Below are positions 62,613-64,000 of a stretch of 64,000 bases of DNA, piece by piece. Source of the stretch: UBA1737 sp964541525 (GTDB taxonomy: Bacteria; Bacillota_I; Bacilli_A; ML615J-28; CAG-313); assembly GCA_964541525.1 (NCBI GenBank), contig CAZIQF010000004.1:1-64000 (forward strand). The letters run 5' to 3'. The stretch's first letter is position 1. Every line of letters begins with the position of its first letter. Below the pieces are notes generated by a model. That model was not told the DNA's origin. It saw nothing but the letters and a program-made list of their open reading frames with translations, and made no database searches. The position numbers and the translations under genes are program-made.

Positions 62613-64000
62613 ATGAAGTATTTTGCGTTAGTCGGAAATCCGAATTCAGGTAAAACAACACTATTTAATGCGTTGACAGGTTCAACAGCCCATGTAGGTA
62701 ATTGGCCAGGAGTTACTGTAGATAAGAAAGAAGGAACTTATAAGAAATTAGAAGAACCAATTTCGATTGTTGATTTGCCAGGAATTTATTCACTTTCGCC
62801 ATATACAAGTGAAGAAGTTATTTCGAGAAATTATATTTTAGATGAAAAACCAGCTTGTGTTATTAATATTGTTGATGCAACAAACCTAGAAAGAAATCTT
62901 TATTTAACAACACAATTATTAGAGATTGATGTACCAGTTGTTATTGCATTAAATATGATTGATGTTGTTCGAAAAAAAGGGGAAAAACTAGACCCTAAAT
63001 TATTAGAAAAAAAGATTGGTGTACCAGTCGTTTCGATTTCAGCTCAAAGGGAAGAAAATCTTGATGAGTTAATGCAAATTGCATATGCTGAATCACTTAA
63101 GCCAAGAAGAGGAATAACTGTCTTAAGTGAAAGTAAACTAGATCATTTAATTCAAGATTGTAAAATAGCCTTTGAAGCATTAAAGGTGAGCCACCCACTA
63201 TTTCATGCAATTAAATTAGTGGAAAATGATGAAATTGAAGCTGCTAACCATCCTGAATTAGTTCAAACTGTTAATGAATTTAAAACTAATTTTAAAGATG
63301 ATATTTTTGGTTCGGATTTAGAAGCGATAATTGCTGATGCAAGATATAAATGTATTACTAAGAATTTCGCTATTGCAAAAACTAAATCAACTAATATTAA
63401 TGTTGATAGTGACTCGGATAAAATTGACCGCATTTTAACCAATAAATGGTTAGCTATTCCTTGCTTTTTATTAATTTTATTCTTAGTATTCCATTTAACC
63501 TTCTCTGAAAATTTGTTCTATTTAGGTGGGCTGTTTAAAGATGTAGTACCTAGCTTTGAAGGAACAGCTTTTGAAGGTGTACTTTGGACTGATGGTGGAA
63601 TTAATTCACCAGGAGCTATTTTATTTAACCTTATGGACTGTCTTACAACTTTATTAGGAGATATCATTGTTGGTTTATTTGATGGTGCACCAATGTGGGT
63701 TAGTAGTTTTATTAGTGATGGTGTATTAGCTGGTGTCTTTGCTGTTTTGAGCTTTGTTCCACAAATCTTAGTCTTATTCTTATTTTTCTCGATTTTAGAA
63801 GATTCTGGATATATGGCAAGAGTAGCATTTGTTTTAGATCGAATCTTTAGAAAATTTGGCTTATCTGGTCGTGCATTTATGCCTATGATTATGGGATTTG
63901 GTTGTTCTGTTCCAGCGATTATTAATACTAGAACACTTGCAGATGAAAATGAAAAAATCGCAACAGTTAGAGTTATTCCATTCTTTAGCTGCGGTGCTAA
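62613..64000 (+). CDS. feoB: Ferrous iron transporter FeoB (partial, cut by window end)
   Basis: The frame stays open from 62613 to the window edge (462 codons). The GTPase domain has G1 GNPNSGKTTL (residues 8-17), the NWPGVTVD switch, G3 DLPG and G4 NMID, followed by a helical linker domain and the start of the membrane part (from about residue 280), with MARVAFVLDR, the gate motif MGFGCSVPAI and IPFFSCGA. It imports Fe2+ across the membrane. The remaining C-terminal part lies beyond the window. It is translated right after feoA without a gap. Confidence 0.97.
   Translation, partial: MKYFALVGNPNSGKTTLFNALTGSTAHVGNWPGVTVDKKEGTYKKLEEPISIVDLPGIYSLSPYTSEEVISRNYILDEKPACVINIVDATNLERNLYLTTQLLEIDVPVVIALNMIDVVRKKGEKLDPKLLEKKIGVPVVSISAQREENLDELMQIAYAESLKPRRGITVLSESKLDHLIQDCKIAFEALKVSHPLFHAIKLVENDEIEAANHPELVQTVNEFKTNFKDDIFGSDLEAIIADARYKCITKNFAIAKTKSTNINVDSDSDKIDRILTNKWLAIPCFLLILFLVFHLTFSENLFYLGGLFKDVVPSFEGTAFEGVLWTDGGINSPGAILFNLMDCLTTLLGDIIVGLFDGAPMWVSSFISDGVLAGVFAVLSFVPQILVLFLFFSILEDSGYMARVAFVLDRIFRKFGLSGRAFMPMIMGFGCSVPAIINTRTLADENEKIATVRVIPFFSCGA

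Overview
The window is very AT-rich, TTA/AAA-biased bacterial DNA with Bacillus-like signals: TTGACA/TATAAT promoters with 16-18 bp spacing, AGGAGG-type ribosome sites, hairpin plus U-run terminators, a T-box, and preQ1 and TPP riboswitches. Genes read with the standard bacterial code: tryptophan is TGG, and the phosphatase gene at 57176-57814 ends in TGA. This points to a low-GC Firmicute (Bacilli/Erysipelotrichia or an Acholeplasma/RF39-like lineage) rather than a code-4 mycoplasma. Lipoproteins carrying a peptidoglycan amidase and a CHAP domain suggest contact with peptidoglycan, its own or that of neighbours. I found no rRNA, tRNA, CRISPR array, transposon or prophage gene.

Region by region. 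1-17 kb holds two adjacent giant genes (1097 and 4390 codons) sharing one design: a four-helix CvpA-like membrane N-terminus followed by tandem helical repeats of about 90 residues. 17-27 kb is mainly housekeeping: ribosomal protein L31, a Uup-type ABC-F protein, an M18 aminopeptidase, a lipoprotein amidase, a possible free-standing structured RNA (22630-22914), a four-gene operon with a YfcE phosphoesterase and an acyl-ACP thioesterase, and cysK-cysE. 27-37 kb carries a Na/phosphate symporter, threonyl-tRNA synthetase under a T-box, the potABCD polyamine importer and an ECF-like sigma factor.

37-46 kb is the most unusual accessory stretch. It has a single-gene MORN-repeat/AAA+/trypsin-like protease fusion on the minus strand, a heterodimeric ABC exporter, and a cassette of three poorly known genes (small membrane protein, DUF3800 protein, protein with an acidic 9-residue repeat). 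A second ABC exporter pair follows.

49-57 kb includes queT under a preQ1-I riboswitch, a second structured RNA that may be 6S RNA (50413-50602), a YwaF-like membrane protein, oligoendopeptidase F, a TPP-riboswitch operon (thiT plus an unknown four-helix protein), a CHAP lipoprotein, and a lipoprotein nuclease with a PASTA-like segment. 57-64 kb has a phosphoglycolate-type phosphatase, a P-type calcium ATPase, glutamate dehydrogenase, and a feoA-feoA-feoB iron operon under two matching palindromic operators; feoB runs off the window end.

Taken together the genes suggest a host-associated or nutrient-scavenging lifestyle: import of thiamine, preQ1, polyamines, phosphate and ferrous iron, peptide breakdown, and envelope proteins of very large size. 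All family assignments come from motifs read by eye; no database search was run.
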